This document shows positions 23,246 to 35,000 of a DNA stretch of 35,000 nt, in pieces. The stretch's first letter is position 1; every line of letters starts with the position of its first letter. Position numbers and translations under genes: made by a program. Source of the DNA: Botryococcus braunii (Eukaryota; Chlorophyta; Trebouxiophyceae); the NCBI GenBank assembly GCA_002005505.1, contig KV908517.1, positions 178,738 to 213,737 of the forward strand, written 5' to 3'. Under the pieces are notes generated by a model, which searched no databases, had not been told where the DNA came from, and saw nothing but the letters and a program-made list of their open reading frames with translations.

Positions 23246-23960
23246 GGCCACGACCGCTCAGCAAGAGCTGGACGCTGTCCGAGTCGCCCCCCCCGGCCGC
23301 CGCGGACCCTTCACGGGCCGCGGTTGATTACGTACAAAATGCTCCGCAATGATTTATTTGAAATAGTAAGAAATCCAAGGGGTGCGAGAGACGTTAAGGC
23401 CTGGGGCGCCGACACGCTGGGCTAGGCTCCTGCCGTGCAGGTTTGAACAAAGAGGGGCGTTGTCCCCCGGCCCGGAAAGTTGTAGCGGCTGGAAAAAAAG
23501 TGTGTAGAAGGAGATGGGCATTTGCCTGTGGGTATTGTTGTTGGGGTTGGATCCGAGGCACTGCTGGGGCCGGTCAGCCGCTCGCTGTGCCACTGCAGGG
23601 CCACCACACAACAGGAGGTGCTCGATCGCGTGCGGCCCGTCCCGGTCCTGCGGGTCCGCACGTCTCGGCAGTCGGGTGGCAGCTGACTCGCTCACAGCCA
23701 CACAGAGGCTGGCCACCCCCTTAGAGGCCCACAGATACAGACATGGAAAAAACACCAAGTGGTGAGAGATGCCGAGAACTGGATCCACCCCACCCCCCCA
23801 AAACATATTGGTGGGGGGGCTCGAATCCCATGGTATGGCCGGTTTTGTGAACCGGTGGTTTTGTTTCTGCAGGGCCCCCACGCAGATGCAGGAGTTGGAT
23901 GCAGTGCGCCCCGTCCAGCAAGTGCGGGCAGTCACAGCCCGGGGTGCGGGCCGCGGCTGA
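23246..23960 (+). CDS. Three related short exons of an unidentified gene
   Basis: Three segments, each following an acceptor-like CAG and starting G-GCC, begin at 23246, 23599 and 23873. In the same frame they read ATTAQQELDAVRVA, ATTQQEVLDRVRPV and APTQMQELDAVRPV. Several differences are synonymous third-position changes: Thr ACG/ACA, Leu CTG/CTC/TTG, Asp GAC/GAT, Val GTC/GTG, Arg CGA/CGG/CGC. That pattern points to selection on this frame rather than to chance. The third acceptor is strong (GGTTTTGTTTCTGCAG). Donor positions are unclear: GTGCGG or GGTGCG after the third, GTCCGC after the second. Each copy hits a stop about 27 codons in if unspliced. The protein family is unknown. Decayed duplicates of one exon are also possible. 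Confidence 0.4.
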
Positions 23961-25946
<1,986 letters not shown>

Positions 25947-25971
25947 CTTCCCCTTGACAGCACCCTGTCAC

Positions 25972-28900
25972 CTATGTCATCTTCACAAGTCCAAACCCTC
26001 GCCTGTGCATCTGGAAGGCAGGGCGAGCGAGAGGCTTTGTCAGCATGTCTGCCTTGTTCCTTGCAGACTCCACATAGCAGAGTGTAACCTGCCCCTTTGC
26101 AATAGCTTCACGTGCAAAGTGGAAGCACACTGCAATGTGCTTAGTATACTTGCTATACAGTGGGTTTTTCAGGTTAGCAATGCACCCCTGATTGTCACAG
26201 TATAGCTTCACTGACCAAGGAGGAGTTCCGATTTCCTCCATGAACCCACGCAGCCAGTTAAGCTCCTTAATAGCCAGACTGGTTGCCATGAATTCTGCCT
26301 CCACAGTGGAGGTAGCAACTGAGTGTTGCTTCTTACTACCCCAGACCACAGCACTGCCAAACACTGATAGCACATATCCCGAGGTAGAATGCCTGCTGTC
26401 AATATCGCCAGCATAATCTGCATCAACATGACCTTCTAACACAGGCCCTTTCCCTCCCAGCACTAAGACACACTCTCGAGTAGACTGAAGATACCTCAAT
26501 ACCCTCAAGCCCTCATTCATGTGGGCAGTGGTGGGAGCGTTCCGGTAACGGGACAGAACACCCACAGCCTGAGCTATATCAGGTCGAGTTGTATTAGCAA
26601 TATACAACAGAGACCCAACAAGCTCACAATATCTATGCCCGGGAGGCAGTGGAGTCCCAGACCCAAAGCTGGTCTCACCCACTGTAACCTGCGGCATCCC
26701 AGACATCACAAAGTCTTTACTCATGGGAGTATCGACTGTACGTGACTCAGCACTCACCCCAAACTTCTCACACAGTGCATCAATCTTAGGCACGCAGCTC
26801 AGTGATAAGCACCGATTCTCTCTATCTCTCAGGATCTGGCAGCCCAAGAAGTCCTTGACTTCACCAAGGTCATGAATCTTGAAGCTTGCCAACAGCTCCT
26901 TTTTCACCCATTCTATCTCTTCCGCACCCATTGCCACAATCAAAAGATCATCAACATACACAAGCATGTATGACAGCTCCCCATCCTCGTGTCTCTTTAT
27001 GTAAACTCCCGCATCGCTCTTACACACTTCATATCCCATACTCAGCAGCTTCTCATTCAGGGTCTTGTGCCAAGCCCTGGGAGCCTGCTTCAGGCCATAA
27101 AGGGCCTTACGCAGTCTGCACACAATGTTGGGGTTGCCATTATCAAATCCAGGAGGCTGTGTCACATACACCTCCTCCTCTAATTCACCATTCAAAAAGG
27201 CGGTCTTTATATCCACCTGGTGAATTTCCATGTTCTTTGCTGCAGCAGTTGCTAGCAAAGTCCTCCTGGACCCATAGCTACTGGTAGGTGCAAAGACCTC
27301 ATCTACATCAACTCCAGGAATCTGTCTACAGCCCTGGGCTACAAGCCGAGCCTTAAATCTCAACACGTTCCCATGTGCATCAGTCTTCACAGAGAAGATC
27401 CAATGCACAGGGATCACCTTGTGTCCCCTGGGTCTCTCAACGTACTCCATCACCTCGTGCGCATCAAGAGAATCTTGCTCCTCTTGCATTGCCTGGCGCC
27501 AGAATTCCCACTGAGGGGATCTTTGCGCCTCCCTGAGGTTTCCAGGGATTGGCACCTTGGACCACCTCACCCCAGGTATCTTACCCTTTACAGGATTCAG
27601 ATTGTGATCATGCACAACATGGCTATCCTCTCTAGGCTCACACGCACGTGCTTCCACTACTCTTTCGCTCGAGGTTACTGCGTTACACACCTCTCTGACT
27701 CTCTCCCACTCTGGAGGTGTCTGCAGCTTTCTCTCCTTGGAGGATTCACATGCTGCTCCACTCAATCTGGGTCTTACATCACTCGTCATGTCCCAAACGC
27801 ACTCATCACTCAAAGGCGCAGCATAATCTGGCACTGTGCGACACCCTGCAGTGGTGTCTCTCTCATCCACGCTTGTACTCTCACAACACACCTGTGACTC
27901 CCCAGTGTGTCCCTCACAAGCACGCAGAGCCTGGCCATCTGAAGACTCCCTTTGTCCATCAAGTGTCTGATTGGAAATCTCCAAACTGACCTCTCTTGCC
28001 TCACTCTCAGCGCTTACATGATCAGACATGCCCTCCAGCCTGGCCAAGTCCTGTCCATTAGGCTGAGCTTCCGTTGCTTCCCCTGGGCAAATGGCCTCTG
28101 ACATTCTCCTATTCTCTCCATCACTCACATCTCCATCATGTTCCACAGTGACCTCAGCTGCAGTCTCACGTGCTGCTACTCTCTGATCATACCGTTGCTG
28201 CCGGGTCAGCCCGTCTTGCCCTCGGACACCCATGGCCCCAACTTCCATTCGAACACATTCTTGCACATTATTCAAACGTTGCATGTGTGACTTGGTCTCC
28301 TCGCCTCCTCGCGCCAGGTTCTCCATGTGTCCGAGTACGGACCAGCTGTGGCCGGACTGCGTATGGCTCAGCTCCGAGGAAGTGGGCTCCCCGTCCACGT
28401 TGACACTTGTAGTCTCAGAATTCTCACAGGGGTTGATTGCACATGGGGTAGTTGCACAGGGGGTGGTTGCACAGGGGGAGTCAGGTCCGGACTGCTGCAC
28501 GTTGACCTCTCGGTTGCAGAGAGGCTCAGGATCATCTGAGTCCCAAAAAGACAACTGACCCAAGGACTGCTGGCCCTCCTGTTGTACAAAAGGCAAGGCA
28601 AAGGGCTGCTGGACTGCATTTGGACTCACAGGAGACATGGTGCTAAGCCCCACTCTGTCTGCGCCCCTTAAGTGCTCCAGAAAGGTAACATCTCTGCTTT
28701 CTTTCCAAATCCCGTTTCCCATATAAATTCTATATGCCTTTGACACACTGGAATACCCTGTGAAGAGACCAGGGGAGGTCTTAGACTCAAACACTCCCCT
28801 TTGGTGATCAGGTATGTGCACATGTGCTAGACAGCCAAAAGTCCTGAGCAGGGATACATCGGGCTTTACCCCATGGAAGGCTTCATAAGGCGTCTTGTCA

Positions 28901-31122
28901 CGTCCAGTCACAGGTCCCATATTGTACAGGATGCAGGCTGTCTCCACTGCTTCCTTCCAGAGTGACTGTTTGGCAGCTGCATGCAACATGAGTGTTCTGG
29001 CCTTCTCCTTGATTGTTCGGTTCATCCGTTCAGCAACGCCATTTTGCTGAGGCGTGTATGCTGCAGAGGTCTCAAATTTAATTCCCTCCTGCGTACAGAA
29101 ACCCTTCAATGTACTGTTGAGGAATTCTGTCCCCCTGTCAGTACGAATGCACTTAACAGAGCGGTTCAACTGCCTCTGCCAAAAAATCAGGAGGTCTCTG
29201 ACTGCACTGCTGATTGCATCCTTGGTTTTTACTGCCAGGGCTATGACGTAGTGCGTAGCCTCATCCACAATCGTGACAAAGAAGCGCTCCCCAGTAATAG
29301 CTGTAGGGGAGATGGGGCCAACTGTGTCCAAATGAATTCTCTCAAGGGGCTCAGTGGCTGCTCTGGAACTGGTTCCAAAAGGGGGACGACTGTGCTTTCC
29401 TTGAATGCACGCTTCACACGAAGAGTGACAGTTTGCGCAAGGGGAGAGAGATACAGGGATGCCCAGGACCAAATCTTCAGACTGCAGTCGCCTCATATTA
29501 ACCTCCCCTGGGTGCCCCAGTCTACTGTGCCACAGTGCTCTCAATCTGCAATCATGAGCGACTGGTGCTCTGGCTGTGTTAACAAACACAGAGACAGGGT
29601 TTCTGACTGGACTGACCTTCTGCAAGAAATACAGGCCATTTCTCTGTGCAACTGAACAAGACCAGTTTTGAGCGCCACGCATACCAGTGTAACTTCCCAC
29701 ACTGTCTGTCACAAAACTAGCCCCATCACGTATAGCAGCTGTCACTGAAATCAGATTAGCTGTAGCTGAAGGAACACAATGCACATTGTGAAGCCACAGG
29801 GGTTGCTGTTCTGCACTGCTCAAGCACAGGGAACCAGTTGCAATTATCTGTCCCGTGGCATCTGACGTAGCCATATGCAAAGGAATGGGATTTCTGTGCA
29901 GGGTGGGGGAATGTAGCAGGGACAGATCATTGACTAGGTGGATGGTGGCTCCACTGTCCACCAGAAAACTTCTCGCTTCTGGCATGACGCGTGTTGGTGT
30001 TAAGACATTCAGAGAAATCATGGCAGACATACCAGAGGGTGGTGGATATCCCCCGGGGAAAAAGTTGTTGCCGTTCCCGCTGCCCTCCGGAGGTCGAGCC
30101 ACTGCAGCCGACGCTTGATTTTGGAATTGCGGAAGCAGATTGGCCATTGCAGCCATGACTTGCTGCAGGTTCTGTTGCATCTTCTCGTCCGCCTCCTTCT
30201 TGAGGCAGTTCCTCTCAAAATGGCCTAGCTTGTTGCAGTAGCGGCAGCGCCTGTTGTCACGCCGGTCCCGTCCCTCCACCTTGGTCGATGAAGCTTGGCC
30301 CCCCTGGCCTCCAGCTTGGGTCTCCTGTGGGCTTGCAGTCCCTGGTGTGGTGGAGTAGGCTGGTGTGATGGCTGCCCTGGCCACAGGGGTGACTCTGGGG
30401 ACCTGGTCGTTGAAGCCCAGTCCCTTGGCTGTGGTGGAGATGATCTCCCACAGTCCCTCCAGATCCTTCCCAGCAGATGAGGAGAACATCCCAGTCTCCT
30501 TCGCTTCCTCTGGCAGGCCCTTGATGATTGCCAGCTTGGCTTCTCTCTCCATGATGGAGTGCCCATTTCGCTTGAGTGCATGGAAGAGTGCCACCTTCCT
30601 GTTGTAGTAGTCCTCCAACGTTTCTGTCTCTCCCATGCTGGTGTGTAGGAGCTCCAGCCAGCGTGCTGTTACCTCCTGGTCTGCCCCTCCAGTAAAACGC
30701 TCTCGAACCCACTGGTAGGCATTGGCTGCCACTTGCATTGCAGCCAGCTTGGCACCCCACGCCTTGGGGACGCTCTCAATCAGCATTAGGAGCGCTGCTG
30801 CATTCTCCTCTGTGTCTGGCATTGGAGCTTCAATGGCTGCCTTGCACCTTTTGAGGCCACAGGCTGCCACATATGCCAGATCCCAGAGTGGAAATTCCAC
30901 TCCCTCTCTGTCCAGAGTCACTGGACATTTGACATTCGTGGTGACGACGCCACCGGTTTTCGTCATTGCGATGCACATCTCTCCACTCTGCGCAGTGGAG
31001 TTTGCTGGCTGGCTGGGTGATGCACTGATGGAGGAGCCAGACCCAGCTGATCCAGACTCCGTTGCAGTGCGCTTACTTCTCGTTTTCATGATCACTTGTC
31101 TGCTTCTAGTTTTCATGATCAA
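25972..31122 (-). CDS. copia-2 Gag-Pol polyprotein, intact
   Basis: 1,716 residues, within the usual range for single-frame copia polyproteins or slightly long. Order: Gag (about 1-290); zinc knuckle C293-C296-H301-C306 (CRYCNKLGHFERNC); aspartic protease active site DSG at 389-391; integrase zinc-binding His/Cys region (H532, H537, C569, C572); integrase core with D599, D662 and E698, spaced D-62-D-35-E; a long Ser/Gln/Glu-rich linker (about 840-1130); reverse transcriptase with VDIKTAFLNG and YVDD at 1389-1392; and RNase H (D1569, E1610, D1643, D1692), ending ADMLTKPL. All catalytic residues seen are present and there is no stop or frameshift. The gag start has a near-duplicated MKTRS motif (residues 3-7 and 12-16). 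Host transcription would come from the LTR at 31425-32303. Confidence 0.95.
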   Translation of the reverse strand: MIMKTRSRQVIMKTRSKRTATESGSAGSGSSISASPSQPANSTAQSGEMCIAMTKTGGVVTTNVKCPVTLDREGVEFPLWDLAYVAACGLKRCKAAIEAPMPDTEENAAALLMLIESVPKAWGAKLAAMQVAANAYQWVRERFTGGADQEVTARWLELLHTSMGETETLEDYYNRKVALFHALKRNGHSIMEREAKLAIIKGLPEEAKETGMFSSSAGKDLEGLWEIISTTAKGLGFNDQVPRVTPVARAAITPAYSTTPGTASPQETQAGGQGGQASSTKVEGRDRRDNRRCRYCNKLGHFERNCLKKEADEKMQQNLQQVMAAMANLLPQFQNQASAAVARPPEGSGNGNNFFPGGYPPPSGMSAMISLNVLTPTRVMPEARSFLVDSGATIHLVNDLSLLHSPTLHRNPIPLHMATSDATGQIIATGSLCLSSAEQQPLWLHNVHCVPSATANLISVTAAIRDGASFVTDSVGSYTGMRGAQNWSCSVAQRNGLYFLQKVSPVRNPVSVFVNTARAPVAHDCRLRALWHSRLGHPGEVNMRRLQSEDLVLGIPVSLSPCANCHSSCEACIQGKHSRPPFGTSSRAATEPLERIHLDTVGPISPTAITGERFFVTIVDEATHYVIALAVKTKDAISSAVRDLLIFWQRQLNRSVKCIRTDRGTEFLNSTLKGFCTQEGIKFETSAAYTPQQNGVAERMNRTIKEKARTLMLHAAAKQSLWKEAVETACILYNMGPVTGRDKTPYEAFHGVKPDVSLLRTFGCLAHVHIPDHQRGVFESKTSPGLFTGYSSVSKAYRIYMGNGIWKESRDVTFLEHLRGADRVGLSTMSPVSPNAVQQPFALPFVQQEGQQSLGQLSFWDSDDPEPLCNREVNVQQSGPDSPCATTPCATTPCAINPCENSETTSVNVDGEPTSSELSHTQSGHSWSVLGHMENLARGGEETKSHMQRLNNVQECVRMEVGAMGVRGQDGLTRQQRYDQRVAARETAAEVTVEHDGDVSDGENRRMSEAICPGEATEAQPNGQDLARLEGMSDHVSAESEAREVSLEISNQTLDGQRESSDGQALRACEGHTGESQVCCESTSVDERDTTAGCRTVPDYAAPLSDECVWDMTSDVRPRLSGAACESSKERKLQTPPEWERVREVCNAVTSSERVVEARACEPREDSHVVHDHNLNPVKGKIPGVRWSKVPIPGNLREAQRSPQWEFWRQAMQEEQDSLDAHEVMEYVERPRGHKVIPVHWIFSVKTDAHGNVLRFKARLVAQGCRQIPGVDVDEVFAPTSSYGSRRTLLATAAAKNMEIHQVDIKTAFLNGELEEEVYVTQPPGFDNGNPNIVCRLRKALYGLKQAPRAWHKTLNEKLLSMGYEVCKSDAGVYIKRHEDGELSYMLVYVDDLLIVAMGAEEIEWVKKELLASFKIHDLGEVKDFLGCQILRDRENRCLSLSCVPKIDALCEKFGVSAESRTVDTPMSKDFVMSGMPQVTVGETSFGSGTPLPPGHRYCELVGSLLYIANTTRPDIAQAVGVLSRYRNAPTTAHMNEGLRVLRYLQSTRECVLVLGGKGPVLEGHVDADYAGDIDSRHSTSGYVLSVFGSAVVWGSKKQHSVATSTVEAEFMATSLAIKELNWLRGFMEEIGTPPWSVKLYCDNQGCIANLKNPLYSKYTKHIAVCFHFAREAIAKGQVTLCYVESARNKADMLTKPLARPAFQMHRRGFGLVKMT

Positions 31123-31410
31123 GCCAGTTCTTCACTCCAAGCCTTAAATGACTTCCCCTGGAAGCACTTCTTCCTAGCTCTGACACTGAGTTGATCAGTC
31201 CCAGAAGTACTTCTGCTTTCCCAGCCCAGTTGCTACTGTACAACAATTCCTTCCAGCACTACAGAAGGAATAATTTTACGTGACTAGCTCGATATGTTTG
31301 AACGGCCAGACCTCACTCGTCAGTGAAGCTCGCAGTCTCGAAGCGGGGTCCGAAACCCCTTTTCTCCCTGGAAATCTGTCGTGCGTCACTGCAAGCTCAG
31401 CTTGGAAAGC

Positions 31411-31424
31411 GTGGGCCCATAACC
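31411..31424 (-). promoter_or_regulatory. copia-2 primer-binding site (initiator tRNA-Met anticodon arm)
   Basis: The plus strand reads GTGGGCCCATAACC immediately before the LTR edge. From memory this equals the anticodon stem-loop of plant initiator tRNA-Met, which contains CAU flanked by GGGCC and AACC, rather than its 3' CCA end. Drosophila copia is known to prime from such an internal half-tRNA. Element copia-1 has the same site with two inserted bases. Confidence 0.7.
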
Positions 31425-32301
31425 TCAAGCATTTCTGCTTGCGGCGTCACCTGCAGTGATGGCACGACGGCAGCGTCACTTCGTAGCCTGTGGGAAAAAC
31501 CGTCCACGCTACAACGTTTCCAGGAACAGCACACAGCACTCTCCAACAGTAGAGGTTGGTCAAGGATACCAACATGCTTCGGACAAGTCTTACAAATGAT
31601 CTTAACTGCTCTCACTCTTGCTAAAGACCACGTAACACTACGCCTTGCCTGATAGCAGAGTTCAGCACCAAAGAGGCCTTGCGATGTCTACTTTACGTCA
31701 CTAGAATACAATAATAGTTCATCAGTAACTCAGCAAGGTCTCTTTGTGATGTTTGTACAGTGAAACTATCTTACCGCCACAACGGTGGACGTCAACATAA
31801 GTCTCAATGAGGTCAAACATTCAGTGCGCTCTCGTCATGCACTCTCATCAATGCACACAGCAGTAATATCTAACTGGTCTGAATGTTTGAGCACAATCAT
31901 ATCTGGAACGGCTTTGAGAATCCTAAACACACCTGCAGTGATGGCACGACGGCAGCGTCACTTCGTAGCCTGTGGGAAAAACCGTCCACGCTACAACGTT
32001 TCCAGGAACAGCACACAGCACTCTCCAACAGTAGAGGTTGGTCAAGGATACCAACATGCTTCGGACAAGTACCGAGCCGTTCCTGGGCTGCCCAGGGATG
32101 GCTCGGACTGCAGGGATCCTAAAGTACTACCATACGTAATGTCTATTGAGAACGCATATCGTACAAGTCACGTGTTATGTCATTGAGGTACGAGTATGAT
32201 CTATACCGTTCATAAAGGGCTATAACGGCTATAGTTTACACTGCTGTTGATGGCATGTGACAGGGGATGTCACTAAGTACAGTATTGACCAATTCATTCA
32301 A

Positions 32302-32303
<2 letters not shown>
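31425..32303 (-). repeat. 5' LTR of copia-2 with internal 141-bp duplication
   Basis: 879 bp, apparently identical to 25068-25946. The internal duplicates lie at 31448-31588 and 31930-32070. This is the promoter copy. Confidence 0.95.
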
Positions 32304-32365
<62 letters not shown>

Positions 32366-32378
32366 ACCCCCCCCCCCC
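32304..32378. repeat. (GT)n microsatellite, right flank of copia-2
   Basis: About 30 GT dinucleotides followed by CCA and a C-run (32367-32379). It is the continuation of the array interrupted by the insertion. Confidence 0.95.
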
Positions 32379-33041
32379 CTTTTCCTCCCGCTCCACACCG
32401 CGTGATTGACCGATGCACGTTTATTTTCAAAACACCACACGTACGAACAAGCTATGATTCTTTACCATGATGCGGCCTGTTTAACCGTGATGGCTGTTAA
32501 TGTGGCTCAGTGTCCTTGATGCAACCACAGGAGAGGCTCTCGATGAAAAGGATGATCCATGTTGCTCAAAAACTTGAGCACGCATCGCCGAGATGCCTGC
32601 GTGCAGGCTCCAGAGCAGATTCTCCTCAGACGCCGCACTAAAGTAGGCACGTGATTGCCACGTGTTACGTCGGTCTGACTCGGCAGGCGCCCGGCGGGTT
32701 CCTTCAGCTCACACGCCTTGAATCAGTACTCACAGATCGTGCCACGTCTAAAACCTGGGACAAGTTGCCCATGTCAAGAAGTTGCGGGACAAAATCCCGT
32801 AATCTCCGAGAAGCGTGTGAAGCGACGTTTGACGCTGCCGGAGGGTTGACGTAACTTAATCCCAGGATTTCAAGCCAAGTTATTTCAAGCCAACTTATAT
32901 CCAGAACACAAGATCGTACGCATTACTTGGCCTTCCGAGAATAGTGAGATATTGTTGCAACTTATTTTCATTGATACGTGTGCCCTCTATATTCAACAAA
33001 CAAACGGGGTGCTTCGAACTGCTGAAAGCATAGCGCTGAGG
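32379..33041. other. Upstream region of the second secreted-protein gene
   Basis: No gene recognised. Presumed promoter and 5' UTR of the gene at 33042. No convincing similarity to the region upstream of copy A was seen by eye. Confidence 0.45.
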
Positions 33042-34920
33042 ATGACGACAGCCTCTTTGCTCTTCTTGATCTTGGTCCCCCTGCTCACAGGTGATTGTTT
33101 CCTTTCAAATTTTCGTGTGCATTTCATGAAAATTTTTGTATATTATTCTTTTGGTTCGATGGTCGTGCTTCACAACGAGCGGCCGTTTTTAGGGGAACCG
33201 ACGCTCGGGGAACATGACCCCGTAGTTTGATATTAAAGCATGTCATTCTATTAAGAGTTCATTATGAAAATAAGTTTTAGTTGCAATTGTTGGTGTGGGA
33301 CACGATGAGAGCCGTAGTTTCTGTTCACCGATGATGATGGGAACCACTTGGACACCATCCATGCAGGGAATACAAAGCACATAGAAAACCTTGTTTGGAC
33401 ATATAAATTTGGGAATGAGATAGTTGGTGTGCAAGCGACGTAGCATGTAGACTTATTGTTCGCCACCTACCCCCCGCACCCTTACGGAAAGTTTTCCATA
33501 AAACACGCGTATTCATGCACACATTAAAGATAACCAAGATAGTGGTATTTGAGATCTGTGTTATCTGAGACTTGGTTGATAAGTTGAACAGCATGAGAAC
33601 GTGCCGATGTATGGTTGTGGAGTGTCATTAGCAAGCGTGGGGTAATCCGCTGCAAACGCTCAAAGTGCAGACTGTAAATCATGGATTTATCTAGGATATC
33701 GGTGCAAAAAATTCCCGATTTATGTGTTATCTAATAATCATCTAGTCGCAAACGGTCCTGAACTCCAAGGCAACCACACAGGAGAACCGTCGTCTCTGCC
33801 AGGGTCGTTGACTGGGCTCCGCCAGTGCTTCCTTTATTGCACAACCAGATCACTTCGTGATGACAGGGATCACGTGCAGCAAGTGCAAGGGCATGAACAC
33901 ACTTCACCAACAAAAAGGAACCCCCCCTAACAATCTGCAGAAGAACTGAGGTGTGCTGGGGGGATGTAGATGCTCGCAGACTGCTCCAAGACCAGCAGAG
34001 CACGAACCTGATAGCAACCCTGGTGGCGGAGACTGTCACTATCAGCGGGCCGGATTATGGATCAGAACAAGTGGTTCTCACAGGCGCAGAGCCCATTGTC
34101 ACGTACCAAGTCACCTCTGACGAACCACATGGAGGTGAGGAGTGCCCAACATCTCCGCTCAACAGCCCCTTCTAAGGCTATGATTACAATTGGAGGGTGA
34201 ACGATGTAACGCCTGTCACGCACGAACGTCCCCTCTCGATTACACAGGATTTCTTGACACTGGGCACTGCACCATAACTTGCGCTGCATCATGGAATGTG
34301 GTGAAGGGACTTGGCACCGATGCAATTGCCTATTAACGGAACCATCCCGCAGTCTGTCTCTGACGCAGTTGGTTTGTTTGAGGATGTGGATGCAAAAGGC
34401 TTGCCCTTTACCTTGCAGATCTGCAACGCAAAAGTTAAGGGCAGGCCTCTGCAACGGGGCGAGATTAAGGGAAGATCATTGCAAGGGGACAAAGCAAAGG
34501 GCAGATATTTGCAGCTCTAGAGCTGCAAATATGTGCCCCTTACCTCGGCCTGTTGCAAAGATTTGCCGTTAACCTTTTCCCGCCTGCGAAGGCTTGGCCT
34601 TTACTTGGGACTGTAGTTTGCCTTTACTTGGGACTGTAATTTGCAAGGGGGGGGGGGAGAGTAAAACCGGGGAAGGGGCAGACGTCGTGAGGGGGGGGGG
34701 GGGAGGGTGGGAGAGGACCGGGAAGAGACACAGAAAGGGGGGTCCTGGGGGGAGGGGAAAGCGAGGGAGAACCGGGAAGAGACCCCGGGGGGGGGGGGGG
34801 GGGGACTGCACACAAATCAAGTATCATGCTTCTGCTGACGACGGATGTTGGGGGGGGGGGGGCAGGCGTCTGGGATTTGTCCCAAGTGGCATCTAAGTTC
34901 ATCGACGGATCCTGGCTGGG
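33042..34920 (+). CDS. Small secreted protein of unknown function, gene copy B (first 3 exons; continues past the window)
   Basis: A paralogue of the gene at 19568. Exon 1 (33042-33090) encodes the signal peptide MTTASLLFLILVPLLT and has a normal GT donor (ACAG then GTGATT). Exon 2 (33970-34134) begins DARRLLQDQQSTNLIAT and shares TISGPDYG, AEPIVTYQVT and EPHGG with copy A. Exon 3 (34866-34920) is GVWDLSQVASKFIDGSWLG and ends at a donor GTGTGC. Exon lengths (49, 165, 55 nt) and intron phases (1, 1, 2) match copy A exactly. Identity over exon 2 is roughly two thirds of residues. Many differences are conservative, which suggests that both copies are functional. Intron 2 holds a perfect 28-bp palindrome and G-rich runs. 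The remaining exons lie right of the window. Confidence 0.75.
34430..34560. repeat. Perfect 28-bp palindrome within 30-bp degenerate repeats
   Basis: Arms ATATTTGCAGCTCT (34505-34518) and AGAGCTGCAAATAT (34519-34532) meet without a spacer, and the flanking AAGGGCA/TGCCCCTT extend the dyad imperfectly. Just left are about two or three diverged 29-30-bp units beginning TTAAGGG(C/A)AG. To the right, CCTTTACTTGGGACTGTA occurs twice (about 34600-34640). It lies inside intron 2 of gene copy B. Confidence 0.9.
34643..34865. repeat. G-rich tract near the 3' end of intron 2, gene copy B
   Basis: G-runs at about 34647-34656, 34692-34703, 34786-34803 and 34851-34862, with two copies of ACCGGGAAGAGAC between them. 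The tract ends directly at the acceptor GGCAG of exon 3. Copy A has its own homopurine tract, but in the following intron. Confidence 0.9.
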
Positions 34921-35000
34921 GTGTGCGCCCTCCTCTCATCTGACTCCACACAGTTTACATCCCAGAATCCCCTTTCCGCCCCCCCTCCTCTCACTCACTC

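Noticed and set aside
23800..23840. tRNA-like T-loop (GGCTCGAATCCC)
   Set aside because: No matching acceptor, D or anticodon stems could be placed upstream.
33243..33600. Minus-strand frames in intron 1 of gene copy B
   Set aside because: Overlapping frames of similar length in all phases, no family resemblance, and opposite to the well-supported plus-strand gene.

Overview
The window looks like nuclear DNA of a eukaryote, probably of the green lineage. Genes are split into small exons and swamped by microsatellites, minisatellites and Ty1/copia retrotransposons. The green-lineage guess is inference from four things: an endosulfine-type protein with FDSADW (animals and fungi usually have FDSGDY); a PP2C carboxy-terminus of the kind seen in plant and algal phosphatases; a retrotransposon primer site that matches, from memory, the anticodon arm of plant initiator tRNA-Met; and a LINE family common in plant genomes. 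A green alga with a large, repeat-rich genome would fit, but no species can be named.

Layout. 1-620 is a decaying 27-bp minisatellite. 1077-2122 holds the last exon of a PP2C phosphatase, preceded by eight tandem copies of its own splice-acceptor/exon-start segment. 2300-7100 is almost all simple and tandem repeats, including a 22-bp array with CACGTG in nearly every unit. 9274-9891 (minus strand) is a two-exon endosulfine-like gene. 10491-11349 is a fold-back AAT/ATT array. 11375-12767 (minus) is a frameshifted, 5'-truncated LINE tail with an R2-type endonuclease. 13090-17460 is a deleted copia element with 613-bp LTRs and a GTTGC target duplication. 17491-18378 is a long ATT array.

19568-22555 and 33042 to the window end hold two same-strand copies of one secreted-protein gene. 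Their first three exons have identical lengths (49, 165 and 55 nt) and the same intron phases. Between them lie three related short exons of an unidentified gene (23246-23960) and a full-length copia element (25068-32303). That element has 879-bp LTRs that look identical by eye and one open 1,716-codon gag-pol frame.

The host genes show no functional link to each other. The most unusual observations are the decoy splice-acceptor array of the PP2C gene, the paralogous secreted-protein pair, the internal (half-tRNA) primer site shared by both copia elements, and the triplicated exon.
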